Shown here: positions 1 to 6,471 of the stretch, piece after piece
How the letters are laid out: every line of letters starts with the position of its first letter
Position numbering within the stretch: the stretch's first letter is position 1
Origin: Paludibacteraceae bacterium
GTDB taxonomy: Bacteria > Bacteroidota > Bacteroidia > Bacteroidales > Paludibacteraceae
Length of the DNA: 23,061 nt
Direction of reading: 5' to 3'
Assembly (NCBI GenBank): GCA_024400275.1
Contig: JAKSMY010000032.1
Span: 1-23,061 of the forward strand
Position numbers and translations under genes: made by a program
Notes under the pieces: model-generated
Seen by the model: only the letters and a program-made list of their open reading frames with translations
Databases searched by the model: none
Told to the model about the DNA's origin: nothing

Positions 1-1108
1 TTTGTGTTCCGTTTACTTTTATGCTGCTCAAGAAAGCATTACTGGACAATGGGTCTGCTTCAGTGATAGTTACCATATAATCGGTGGTCTCGCCGGTCGA
101 ATTGGTGAACGTGAATTTAACTGCTCCACCGCTGAAATCGGTTGCGGTATTGGGTGTCCACGAAGCGATATTCTTACCAGTGAAAGTAGGTTTGATGGCG
201 GTTAGACCGGTGCCGTACTTGATTTTACCGGTAATGGTCATATTCACATTATCCACCGTAGCTCCGGCAGCGGTGATATTGTCCCAAGTAGCAGTTTCTA
301 CTTTGGGTTTGCTGCTGGCTTTGGTGAAGGTGATTTTATACTCTTTTTTGGTAGTACCATCTTCGGCAGTCACATTGATTGTAGCAGTGCCCGGTACAGC
401 AGTTGCTTGAGTGACATCGGCTTTGGCTTTGCCGTCTGTGGTAGTAGCAGCCACAGTAGGTGTACCCGAGTAGTCGGCACGTAACTCCACACTGTACGAC
501 GTCAGGTCAGCAGAAAAACCGTCAACGCCTATCCCGTCCACAGTGAGTGCCTTGAGGGTAGCAACATCTGACGGACCTGCAGAGGCAAAACTGATTTGCG
601 AAAAATAGGTATTACTCTTGTCACCGGTTGCGATGAGCGCATAAAATCCGCTTCCGACAGTTGTGGTGCCCGTAAACGTGCTATTTGTGGCAGCAATGTC
701 AATGGTAAAACTTGACGATGCCGTTGTAGTCTTGAACGTGTAGGATGTTTTGCCATCGTTTGCTGCGTTGTAGAGCACTTTATACTCATCTTCGGTAATT
801 GTATATAAATTACAAGTTACTGTATGTGCGTTTTTACTCTCTGAGTGTAAAATGCTAACGGTAACATTTGTTTGATTATCTACATAGAACACAACTCCAC
901 CGTTGGTGTTTTGTGTCTTGATACCTTTCCCGTCGGAGTAACTGTATGAACCTCCTCGAAAGGTATAGCACCCGTCAGCTAATTTCATGAATCTGTTGGA
1001 ATTGCTGACTTTTACGTTGACAGGAACATCGCCTTTGGCACTTTCATATCCCCAAACGTTGGCAATGACCATCATGCAACTAACTAATACTAATAACGCT
1101 TTTTTCAT
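1..1108 (-). CDS. secreted beta-sandwich (cadherin-like) protein, 3' part outside window
   Basis: An open frame of 369 codons runs from ATG at 1108-1106 to the left edge without a stop, so the protein is longer than seen here. Residues 1-20 (MKKALLVLVSC...ANVWG) form a Sec signal peptide. Residues about 21-175 are rich in Thr, Ser and Asn and look like an all-beta module that I cannot name. Residues about 183-263 match the cadherin-like beta-sandwich pattern of many Bacteroidota surface proteins: a start like ATLKALTVDG, then TSYSVEL, then a C-terminal TAEDGTTKKEYKITF. A second related sandwich follows (270-350, ending in TGETTDYMVTITEA), and a third seems to begin at about 354 (LSSNAFLSSIKVNGT). 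Such modules often accompany glycoside hydrolase, lyase or adhesion domains, so the catalytic part, if any, would lie outside the window. The gene is divergent from the DUF3078 gene. Function beyond surface binding or spacing is unknown. Confidence 0.75.
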   Translation of the reverse strand, partial: MKKALLVLVSCMMVIANVWGYESAKGDVPVNVKVSNSNRFMKLADGCYTFRGGSYSYSDGKGIKTQNTNGGVVFYVDNQTNVTVSILHSESKNAHTVTCNLYTITEDEYKVLYNAANDGKTSYTFKTTTASSSFTIDIAATNSTFTGTTTVGSGFYALIATGDKSNTYFSQISFASAGPSDVATLKALTVDGIGVDGFSADLTSYSVELRADYSGTPTVAATTTDGKAKADVTQATAVPGTATINVTAEDGTTKKEYKITFTKASSKPKVETATWDNITAAGATVDNVNMTITGKIKYGTGLTAIKPTFTGKNIASWTPNTATDFSGGAVKFTFTNSTGETTDYMVTITEADPLSSNAFLSSIKVNGTQ

Positions 1109-1173
1109 ATTTGTTGATGTTAATAATTTTTCACTTGGCATAAGTGCACATATATGCATTTTATTTCACGATG

Positions 1174-1181
1174 CAAAATTA
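1174..1181 (-). promoter_or_regulatory. possible -7 box for the beta-sandwich gene
   Basis: Read on the minus strand this is TAATTTTG followed by C, a match to the Bacteroidota -7 consensus TAnnTTTG, about 65 nt upstream of the ATG at 1108. No convincing TTTG lies 19-21 nt further upstream, so the call is weak. Confidence 0.35.
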
Positions 1182-1242
1182 CAAATAATTATTTATAATA
1201 AGGTGTAAAAATTAACTTTTTTTGTGTATTTTTTGACAAACT

Positions 1243-1274
1243 ATTGCGTATGTGAGATATTTTTTGTAATTTTG
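1243..1274 (+). promoter_or_regulatory. promoter of the DUF3078-zapA-rny unit
   Basis: ATTG (1243-1246, extended to ATTGCGTAT) is followed after 20 nt by TAATTTTG (1267-1274). Spacing and the extended -33 agree with the other promoters in the window. Transcription would start near 1281, giving a leader of about 50 nt before the ATG at 1330. Confidence 0.6.
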
Positions 1275-1329
1275 TACGAATATTGAGTATAACTCAATCC
1301 TAAGTAGTTAATTCATAAAACAAAATCAA

Positions 1330-2439
1330 ATGAAAAAAGCATTTTTAATTATTGCTGCCATATGTACGTCCGTAGTGATGTTGGCAGAAGATGAGGCCGC
1401 TCCGGTCAAAGACTGGGCATGGTCCGGAATCGTAGGTATCAACGCTAATGCGACCGGTATGGTCAACTGGGCTGCCGGTGGTAAAAACAATGTTACCGGT
1501 ACCGCATACGGCAAGGTTCGTTGCCTGTACGACAAGAACGGTTTGAGTTGGGATACCAACTTGGACGTGGCTTATGGTCTGAGTTACGTGGATCAAACGT
1601 ACGACAAGATGCAAAAGGCATCGGACTATTTGAAATTCAACACCAAATTCGGTTGGGCATTTGCCAAACAGTGGTATTTGACCGTCAATGCCGGTTTTCA
1701 AACCCAATTCGACCTCGGTCGTGAGTACAAAGGTACGGGCGAATTCAACCCTGTGTTGAGTAATATCCTCGCTCCTTCCTACACCGATATATCTGTCGGT
1801 ATTGACTGGAAGCCCAATAGCATCTTCTCGGTGTATCTCTCTCCTGTGGCAGGTCGTATCACAACTGCTTATGTGAGCGACAAGGTAAACAAACGCTTTG
1901 AAGATCAATATCCGATTATTGAAGGTAAAGATGATGGTTTGCGTCAAAAACTGCAAGAGGATTACGGTGTGTGGAAATACACGGACAATGGCGATAACGG
2001 CTATACCAGGGAGTACCGAAACGCCAAAGCCGAGCTCGGTCTTACCTTGAAAGGTAACATCAACTACACCTACAAGGACCTCAAGATTATCACCGGTGTA
2101 ACCATTTACACCCCGTATGCATGGGACAAAACCAAATTGTATCACTTCATTGACGTAGAAGGTACGGAATATATTTTCTCGGAGAACCAACAGGCATTGG
2201 CAGAGAAAAAAGGTCTTGTTTGGGAAGACGGCGAATATCTTGGCTACCGCGACAATAACCGCCGTTTCGGTAACTTCGATGTGGATTGGAACGTGGCTAT
2301 CTCCTACCAATTCCTCAAATGCCTGAGTGTATCGCTGGCTACAGATTTGAAATACGTGAACGGTCTGAGCATCAACGGTGGCAAAGAGAAAGTACAATTC
2401 TTGGCTAACTTAGGTTTGGGCGTTAGTTACGCTTTCTAA
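1330..2439 (+). CDS. DUF3078-type outer-membrane beta-barrel protein
   Basis: A 369-aa protein with a signal peptide (MKKAFLIIAAICTSVVMLA, cleavage after about residue 19). The mature start has the Trp-rich block typical of DUF3078 proteins (DWAWSGIVGINANATGMVNW followed by AAGG). The rest alternates polar and hydrophobic residues with many Tyr, Trp and Asp-Asn turns, as in transmembrane beta strands, and the chain ends in Phe (GLGVSYAF), the usual outer-membrane barrel signature. The product is therefore inferred to be an outer-membrane protein of unknown role. Its stop is 21 nt before the next ATG, so it is probably co-transcribed with the zapA-rny cluster. The long minus-strand frame opposite it is a shadow of codon bias. 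Confidence 0.8.
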   Translation: MKKAFLIIAAICTSVVMLAEDEAAPVKDWAWSGIVGINANATGMVNWAAGGKNNVTGTAYGKVRCLYDKNGLSWDTNLDVAYGLSYVDQTYDKMQKASDYLKFNTKFGWAFAKQWYLTVNAGFQTQFDLGREYKGTGEFNPVLSNILAPSYTDISVGIDWKPNSIFSVYLSPVAGRITTAYVSDKVNKRFEDQYPIIEGKDDGLRQKLQEDYGVWKYTDNGDNGYTREYRNAKAELGLTLKGNINYTYKDLKIITGVTIYTPYAWDKTKLYHFIDVEGTEYIFSENQQALAEKKGLVWEDGEYLGYRDNNRRFGNFDVDWNVAISYQFLKCLSVSLATDLKYVNGLSINGGKEKVQFLANLGLGVSYAF

Positions 2440-2460
2440 CCGGCCACAATACCCATCTAA

Positions 2461-2739
2461 ATGGAACCTGTAGTTGATTTGGAAAACAATATTCACCGCT
2501 TGTTTGAGCGCATAGATGTGCTCGAACAGGAGGTGAATGTTTTGCAGCAAAAGAACAATGACCAACTGCAGGAAATAATGAGGACGCATAGCGAATTTGT
2601 CACGTTGCAGGACCAATACCATAAACTGCAAGTGGCCTATTCGATGCTTGGAGGGGAGGAAGAACGAAATAATGCACGTAGTCAGGTGAACAATATGATT
2701 GCTCAGTTGGACCGTGCCTTGGAAGCTTTGAAACAATGA
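2461..2739 (+). CDS. small coiled-coil protein upstream of zapA (ZapB-like)
   Basis: A 92-aa protein without signal peptide, almost wholly helical, with heptad spacing of Leu, Val and Ile from about residue 5 to 60 (NNIHRLFERIDVLEQEVNVL...) and an amphipathic C-terminal helix ([21 protein letters not shown]). Position and shape resemble the small coiled-coil protein that commonly precedes zapA in Bacteroidota. By analogy with ZapB it may assist Z-ring assembly, but that is inference from shape and neighbourhood. Its TGA stop overlaps the zapA ATG by 4 nt (ATGA at 2736-2739), which indicates translational coupling and perhaps a stoichiometric partner. Confidence 0.7.
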   Translation: MEPVVDLENNIHRLFERIDVLEQEVNVLQQKNNDQLQEIMRTHSEFVTLQDQYHKLQVAYSMLGGEEERNNARSQVNNMIAQLDRALEALKQ

Positions 2740-3029
2740 GTGACACGCAGCATATCGTCTTGACATTGGATACTCACCGTGTCCCGCTCAACATAGAACG
2801 GGACCAAGAGCCGTTTTACCGCAAGGCGCAGCAGATGCTGAATGCAGAGTACAATAAGTATAGGATGAGTATTCCGTCCGCTACAACGGAACAGTTGTGG
2901 ATGTACGTGGCCCTCAAGGTGGCCTATAATTTATACGCGTCCACGCGTGAGTTAGACCTTGAACCTTATCTGAAAGCCATCAACACACTCAATCGAGAAA
3001 TAGAAAATAAATTAACCAATCAGAAATAG
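2736..3029 (+). CDS. zapA: cell division protein ZapA
   Basis: A 97-aa protein. The N-terminal half is a short beta-rich domain with the ZapA pattern of a strand, a basic turn and a helix (residues 8-40, [20 protein letters not shown] then [10 protein letters not shown]). The C-terminal half is helical ([19 protein letters not shown]) and ends in a polar coiled coil ([20 protein letters not shown]). ZapA binds FtsZ and cross-links protofilaments at midcell. The start overlaps the previous stop (ATGA), and rny follows 7 nt after the stop. The order coiled coil, zapA, rny supports the call, since the family itself diverges strongly in sequence. Confidence 0.85.
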   Translation: MSDTQHIVLTLDTHRVPLNIERDQEPFYRKAQQMLNAEYNKYRMSIPSATTEQLWMYVALKVAYNLYASTRELDLEPYLKAINTLNREIENKLTNQK

Positions 3030-3036
3030 CAACAGT

Positions 3037-4560
3037 ATGATTACAACCATTGTGATAGCCGTTATTGCCCTCATAGTAGGTGCTACGGCATGTTACCTGT
3101 TCTTCCGCTATTCATCGTCCGGTTTGCTCAAGAAAGCCGAGGAAGAAGCGGAGGTAATTAAGAAGAACAAGATGATAGAGGCCAAGGAGAAATTCATTGC
3201 CCTCAAGTTGGAGCACGATAATGCCATGCGTGCCGATGAACAACGTAAACAGCAGCGTGAGCAACAGCTCAACCAACGCCAAAACGACCTCAATCAACGC
3301 CAGAGCGAGATTCAGCGTCAGCAAAACGAGTTGCAACAACAGCAACAAACTATTGAGAACCAGCAGAAAGCGCTTGAGTTCAAGCAGCAGGAGATAGACA
3401 AGATGCACCAACAGGCGCAACGTCAGTTGGAGTCCCTGTCGGGTATGTCGGCAGAGGAGGCCAAGAAACAACTCGTGGAGGCAATGCGTGACGAGGCCAA
3501 GACGGCTGCTATGGCTTATATCAACGAGACGATGGACGATGCGCGCTTAACCGCCAACAAAGAGGCCAAGAAAATAGTGATTCAAACTATTCAACGTGTG
3601 GCATCGGAGACAACCGCTGAGAATGCCGTTTCCGTCTTTCATATTGATAATGACGAGGTTAAGGGCCGTGTTATTGGCCGTGAGGGACGTAATATCCGTG
3701 CTTTGGAGGCAGCTACCGGCGTCGAACTGGTGGTGGACGATACACCGGAGGCAATCACTATTTCCGGTTATGACCCTATCCGTCGTGAGATAGCCCGTTT
3801 GTCGTTGCACCAACTCGTGCAGGACGGTCGTATTCACCCTGCCCGTATTGAGGAAGTGGTGGCTAAGGTGACCAAACAAGTGGAGGACGAGATTATCGAG
3901 ACCGGTAAACGTACCACCATCGACTTGGGCGTACACGGTTTGCACCCTGAGTTAATTCGTCTGATAGGTAAGATGAAATACCGTTCTTCGTACGGTCAGA
4001 ACTTGCTGCAGCACGCCCGCGAGACTGCTAACCTGTGTGCCGTGATGGCTTCGGAGTTGGGACTCAATCCCAAGAAAGCCCGTCGTGCCGGTTTATTGCA
4101 TGATATAGGTAAAGTGGCAGAGAACGAGGAGGAACTGCCGCACGCAGAGTTAGGTGGCAAGATTTGCGAGAAATACGGAGAGAAACCCGATATCTGCAAC
4201 GCCGTTGCTGCCCACCATGATGAGTGCCCGATGGAGACCTTGATTGCTCCTATCGTTCAGGCATGTGACGCTATTTCCGGCGCTCGCCCGGGTGCCCGTC
4301 GCGAGATTGTAGAGACCTACGTTAAACGTCTCAATGACCTTGAGAATATGGCTATGTCTTACCCGGGTGTGGTTAAGACGTATGCACTGCAAGCCGGTCG
4401 TGAGTTGCGCGTGATTGTGGGTGCAGACAAGATTTCCGACAAGGATACCGAACTGCTGTCATTCGACTTGGCTAAACGTATCCAAGACGAGATGACCTAC
4501 CCGGGTCAAATCCGTGTTACCGTCATTCGTGAGGTCCGTGCCGTCAATGTAGCAAAGTAA
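3037..4560 (+). CDS. rny: ribonuclease Y
   Basis: A 507-aa membrane-anchored endoribonuclease that starts decay of many mRNAs. Residues 3-23 form the single N-terminal membrane helix. Residues about 30-150 are a long Glu/Gln/Lys/Arg-rich coiled coil with an extreme poly-Gln stretch (about 72-125). The KH domain spans about 200-260 with the RNA-binding loop GREG (214-217). The HD phosphohydrolase domain spans about 320-415, with the metal-binding pair H355-D356 in LLHDIGK, the AAHH motif at 391-394 and D411. The C-terminal block ending in [15 protein letters not shown] is typical. Length matches the family (about 510-520). It is the last intact gene of the cluster; read-through reaches a gene fragment and then a terminator at 4850. 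Confidence 0.97.
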   Translation: MITTIVIAVIALIVGATACYLFFRYSSSGLLKKAEEEAEVIKKNKMIEAKEKFIALKLEHDNAMRADEQRKQQREQQLNQRQNDLNQRQSEIQRQQNELQQQQQTIENQQKALEFKQQEIDKMHQQAQRQLESLSGMSAEEAKKQLVEAMRDEAKTAAMAYINETMDDARLTANKEAKKIVIQTIQRVASETTAENAVSVFHIDNDEVKGRVIGREGRNIRALEAATGVELVVDDTPEAITISGYDPIRREIARLSLHQLVQDGRIHPARIEEVVAKVTKQVEDEIIETGKRTTIDLGVHGLHPELIRLIGKMKYRSSYGQNLLQHARETANLCAVMASELGLNPKKARRAGLLHDIGKVAENEEELPHAELGGKICEKYGEKPDICNAVAAHHDECPMETLIAPIVQACDAISGARPGARREIVETYVKRLNDLENMAMSYPGVVKTYALQAGRELRVIVGADKISDKDTELLSFDLAKRIQDEMTYPGQIRVTVIREVRAVNVAK

Positions 4561-4588
4561 AGTCATTTACCTGTCCTTAACGGGGGTA

Positions 4589-4825
4589 GAGCGTACTATT
4601 AGTGTACTCTTAAATAACAAATGGATTTTCTTACCGGCTTCTGGATATACAAAGAATAAAGAATGTTCTAATGTAGGAGTTTATGGTGAGTATTGGTCAT
4701 CTACTAAATTTGATGATGAACGTGCACAAGGCATTCATTTTGAGAAATCAGTTGTTTCTGAGTTGTTGGATAATTGCTATTGGGGATTTGTTGTAAGACC
4801 TGTTCTTGCGATTGAAAACGAATAA
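4589..4825 (+). pseudogene. C-terminal fragment of a FISUMP/lectin-like domain protein
   Basis: Directly after rny a frame without a start codon encodes a recognisable domain end: NNKWIFLPASGY (from about 4616), then VGVYGEYWSST, an A-x4-F spacing, and a C-terminal GFVVRPV followed by LAIENE and TAA at 4823-4825. The pattern FLPA-GY, then YWSS, then G-x-x-VRPV is the end of the Fibrobacter-succinogenes-paralogue-like domain common in Bacteroidota lipoproteins. About 75 codons are readable (from 4589; the same frame stays open into rny), with no ribosome-binding region or ATG. I read it as the tail of a lost gene left by deletion or insertion. The base composition is more AT-rich than rny. The exact upstream break cannot be fixed from this sequence. 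Confidence 0.6.
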
Positions 4826-4849
4826 TGTTGACCATAGAAAGGCGATGCA

Positions 4850-4895
4850 ATTAGGGCTGCTAACTATTAAGTTGGCAGCCCTAATGTTTGTTTTG
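4850..4895 (+). terminator. rho-independent terminator after rny region
   Basis: A 15-bp stem (4850-4864 with 4871-4885, one G-U pair, 6-nt loop TATTAA) is followed by GTTTGTTTTG. It closes the rny unit including the gene fragment. The neighbouring trmN6 gene converges from the other side. Confidence 0.8.
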
Positions 4896-4912
4896 CACCT
4901 CGCGGAGAACGG

Positions 4913-5701
4913 CTACAGATAAAAATCTTTCGTCATTTCGGCATACTCTTCACTTCGTGGGGAGTGTGCCGATTCGATATATAGCGAATGCTCCTCTATA
5001 CCTCCCTTCAAATTTGAGGCACTCTTTACAAATTCTATTAAAATGCGGATAGGCGTGGGGTGGTCGGGTTTGCTGAAAACACGGGTAAGACGGGTGGGGT
5101 AGAGCCCTTGCACAGAGGCGAGACGGATAATCTGCTCTTCTGCCGTGGCAGGAAGGACCAAAGCAAGTGTCCCATGTTCCTTCAATAAACGTGCGCTATG
5201 CCTTAGTAAATCTTCATAACTCAGCGTATCGGTGTGGCGTGCCAGCTCACGCCCCTTGTCGGGGTTCTTAAGCGAATCGACAAAATAGGGTGGGTTGCTG
5301 ACAATGAGGTCGTAGTTGGTTGGAAAGGACCCTTCTAAATCTCCCCTCAAAGGGGAGACTTGTTGTAGAGAGCAGAGATGGGCGTGGAGGCGCTTTGTCC
5401 ACGGTGAATGCCCAAAATTATACGTGGCTTGCTCCACCGCCTGTGGGTCAATATCTATAGCATCAATATGAACCCAATCGTGCATTGTGCATTGTCCACC
5501 GTCAATCATTCTTTGCGCCAGCATGAGCGCAATCAATCCGCTCCCTGTTCCAACATCTAAAATCGTGCATTGTGCATTGTCAACCGTCAATCCCCCAAGA
5601 TGACACCACGCACCCAACAGGACACCATCGGTGCCGACTTTCATGGCGCACTTGTCGTGCCAAACGGTGAACTGCTTAAACCTGAAGAAAGGATTCCCCA
5701 T
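4913..5701 (-). CDS. trmN6: tRNA1(Val) adenine-37 N6-methyltransferase, with in-frame repeat insertions
   Basis: A 262-aa SAM-dependent methyltransferase of the YfiC/TrmN6 family. The N-terminus (FRFKQFTVWHDKCAMKVGTDG then VLLGAW) is diagnostic. The SAM-binding motif ILDVGTGSGLIALMLAQR lies near residues 48-65, the acidic strand-end IDAIDIDP near 80, and the adenine-binding NPPYF motif near 136-140. The chain ends in YAEMTKDFYL. The protein is about 20-25 residues longer than I expect for the family (E. coli 245 aa). The excess sits in four loops whose DNA matches repeat families found between genes in this window: 5561-5592, 5476-5507, 5331-5357 and 4991-5019. All four are read in frame. The ATG at 5701 lies 4 nt after the upstream gene's stop; the AGGTTAGAGAG just before it comes from a heptamer repeat and may serve for ribosome binding. 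Probably functional, as no motif is lost. Confidence 0.93.
   Translation of the reverse strand: MGNPFFRFKQFTVWHDKCAMKVGTDGVLLGAWCHLGGLTVDNAQCTILDVGTGSGLIALMLAQRMIDGGQCTMHDWVHIDAIDIDPQAVEQATYNFGHSPWTKRLHAHLCSLQQVSPLRGDLEGSFPTNYDLIVSNPPYFVDSLKNPDKGRELARHTDTLSYEDLLRHSARLLKEHGTLALVLPATAEEQIIRLASVQGLYPTRLTRVFSKPDHPTPIRILIEFVKSASNLKGGIEEHSLYIESAHSPRSEEYAEMTKDFYL
4991..5019 (-). repeat. LKGGIEE-type repeat inside trmN6
   Basis: Within the coding strand of trmN6 this stretch encodes SNLKGGIEEHS. Its plus-strand form (CTCCTCTATACCTCCCTTCA...) aligns with the repeat at 5331-5357, sharing the TCTA, TCCC and TTCA/CTCA blocks, and it carries a degenerate inverted repeat. It is the more decayed of the two copies in this gene. 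Confidence 0.5.
5331..5357 (-). repeat. LRGDLEG-type palindromic repeat inside trmN6
   Basis: Plus strand CCTTCTAAATCTCCCCTCAA followed by AGGGGAG. It contains a perfect 7-bp hairpin, CTCCCCT-caa-AGGGGAG (5341-5357), and encodes SPLRGDLEGS in trmN6. The same family occurs between genes at 17513-17552, where the minus strand would read PPLKGDRGGL. Confidence 0.65.
5476..5507 (-). repeat. 32-bp heptamer module inside trmN6, copy 1
   Basis: The minus strand reads GATT-GACGGTG-GACAATG-CACAATG-CACGATT, i.e. the module (nnTTGAC)n-(AATGCAC)2-GATT found between genes elsewhere. It encodes IDGGQCTMHD in trmN6. It differs from the copy at 5561-5592 at a single base. Confidence 0.8.
5561..5592 (-). repeat. 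32-bp heptamer module inside trmN6, copy 2
   Basis: The second copy of the (nnTTGAC)2-(AATGCAC)2-GATT module, 85 bp from the first. It encodes LTVDNAQCTI and is read in a different frame from copy 1. Only this frame of the consensus lacks a TGA. Confidence 0.8.
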
Positions 5702-5703
5702 CT

Positions 5704-5728
5704 CTCTAACCTCTAACCTCTAACCTCT
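5704..5728 (-). repeat. heptamer array CTCTAAC spanning a stop codon and a ribosome-binding region
   Basis: Three perfect CTCTAAC units (5704-5724) plus CTCT. On the minus strand (GTTAGAG)n encodes the last residues RLEVRG and the TAG stop (5708-5706) of the membrane-protein gene. Its last unit is the purine-rich stretch just upstream of the trmN6 ATG. Confidence 0.8.
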
Positions 5729-6416
5729 CCTCATGATGGTGCTCTTCACCCAACAAATGGACACCTAAATACACCCCATAACCAATAAACAGAACGGCAC
5801 AAACATACCTGAACCAATGTTCAAAACGGTGCATCTTGTCGGTGAGCGTTTGAGCAGAAACGGCACTATAGCAGATAATCCATGCCAGCACCATAATAGG
5901 CAGACCCGTTCCCAAACCGAAAACAATGGGCATAAGCCACTGTCCGTACACATTCATCGTGACTGCCATCTCAATCATCGTGAAGAAATACACCAACCGA
6001 TGGGGACAGAACGCGATGGCAAAGAAAATACCAAGCATGAACGCCCATAACCAACTGCTCTTGTCATCAACCGTTTGCAGCCACTTGCTCATGCCATGGT
6101 CGTGCTCGTGGTGATGGTGTCCGGCAAAGAGCAGCAGTAATCCGCAAATCAGCATAAACCCGCAGAGCATAGGTTCGCCCCATTCGTGCAGGAAATGTTG
6201 AATGTGGTCGGTCTGTGAACCCATGATGAAAGGTATGCTTAACAGCATGTAAGTCACCAACTTACCCAATACGAACATCAGTCCCGTAATCAGCACGCGG
6301 CGCTTGTTTTGCATCTCGCGGTCGATGTAGCCAATGGCAGCCACCGAGGTGAACAGCGTGCAGGGGTCTAATATCATCAAAAAGCCCAAAACAAGGGCAG
6401 TGAAGATTTTTAGCAT
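5706..6416 (-). CDS. DsbD/CcdA-related membrane transporter, ArsG-like, His-rich
   Basis: A 236-aa integral membrane protein with about six hydrophobic helices. The first helix carries a conserved Pro-Cys (MILDPCTLFTSVAAIGYID), followed by a basic NKRRVL turn. This layout matches the DsbD/CcdA-type transporters annotated as ArsG family (SPCPL...IAAIGYI...NKRRV). A second conserved Cys-Pro occurs in FAIAFCPHRLVYFF. The cytoplasmic loop HHHHEHDHGM and the tail GEEHHHEE suggest metal binding, but the substrate is unknown. I start it at ATG 6416 rather than the in-frame ATG at 6446, because the latter overlaps the -7 box (6436-6443), and AAGGAAAAA precedes the 6416 ATG. The last residues and stop come from a heptamer repeat. 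Probably co-transcribed with trmN6. Confidence 0.75.
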   Translation of the reverse strand: MLKIFTALVLGFLMILDPCTLFTSVAAIGYIDREMQNKRRVLITGLMFVLGKLVTYMLLSIPFIMGSQTDHIQHFLHEWGEPMLCGFMLICGLLLLFAGHHHHEHDHGMSKWLQTVDDKSSWLWAFMLGIFFAIAFCPHRLVYFFTMIEMAVTMNVYGQWLMPIVFGLGTGLPIMVLAWIICYSAVSAQTLTDKMHRFEHWFRYVCAVLFIGYGVYLGVHLLGEEHHHEERLEVRG

Positions 6417-6431
6417 TTTTTTCCTTAATTT

Positions 6432-6463
6432 TTTGCAAAGATACAATTTTTTTTGTAATTTTG
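6432..6463 (+). promoter_or_regulatory. promoter of the histidine kinase-gdhA unit
   Basis: TTTG (6432-6435), a 20-nt spacer, then TAATTTTG (6456-6463). Transcription would begin at about 6469-6471, essentially at the ATG of the kinase (6472), which implies a leaderless or nearly leaderless mRNA. Confidence 0.8.
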
Positions 6464-6467
6464 CAAC
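6436..6467 (-). promoter_or_regulatory. promoter of the ArsG-like gene and trmN6
   Basis: On the minus strand GTTG (6467-6464) is followed after 20 nt by TATCTTTG (6443-6436). The start of transcription would be near 6430, 14 nt before the ATG at 6416. It overlaps completely with the opposing promoter of the kinase gene. Confidence 0.7.
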
Positions 6468-6471
6468 ACAA

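Noticed and set aside
1345..2397. Long minus-strand frame opposite the DUF3078 gene
   Set aside because: It mirrors the strongly biased codons of the plus-strand gene, has no ribosome-binding region, and its product resembles no family I know.
6334..6471. Extended start of the histidine kinase at 6334
   Set aside because: The extra 46 codons cover the divergent promoter and the start of the opposite gene; the lipoprotein-like signal starts at 6472.
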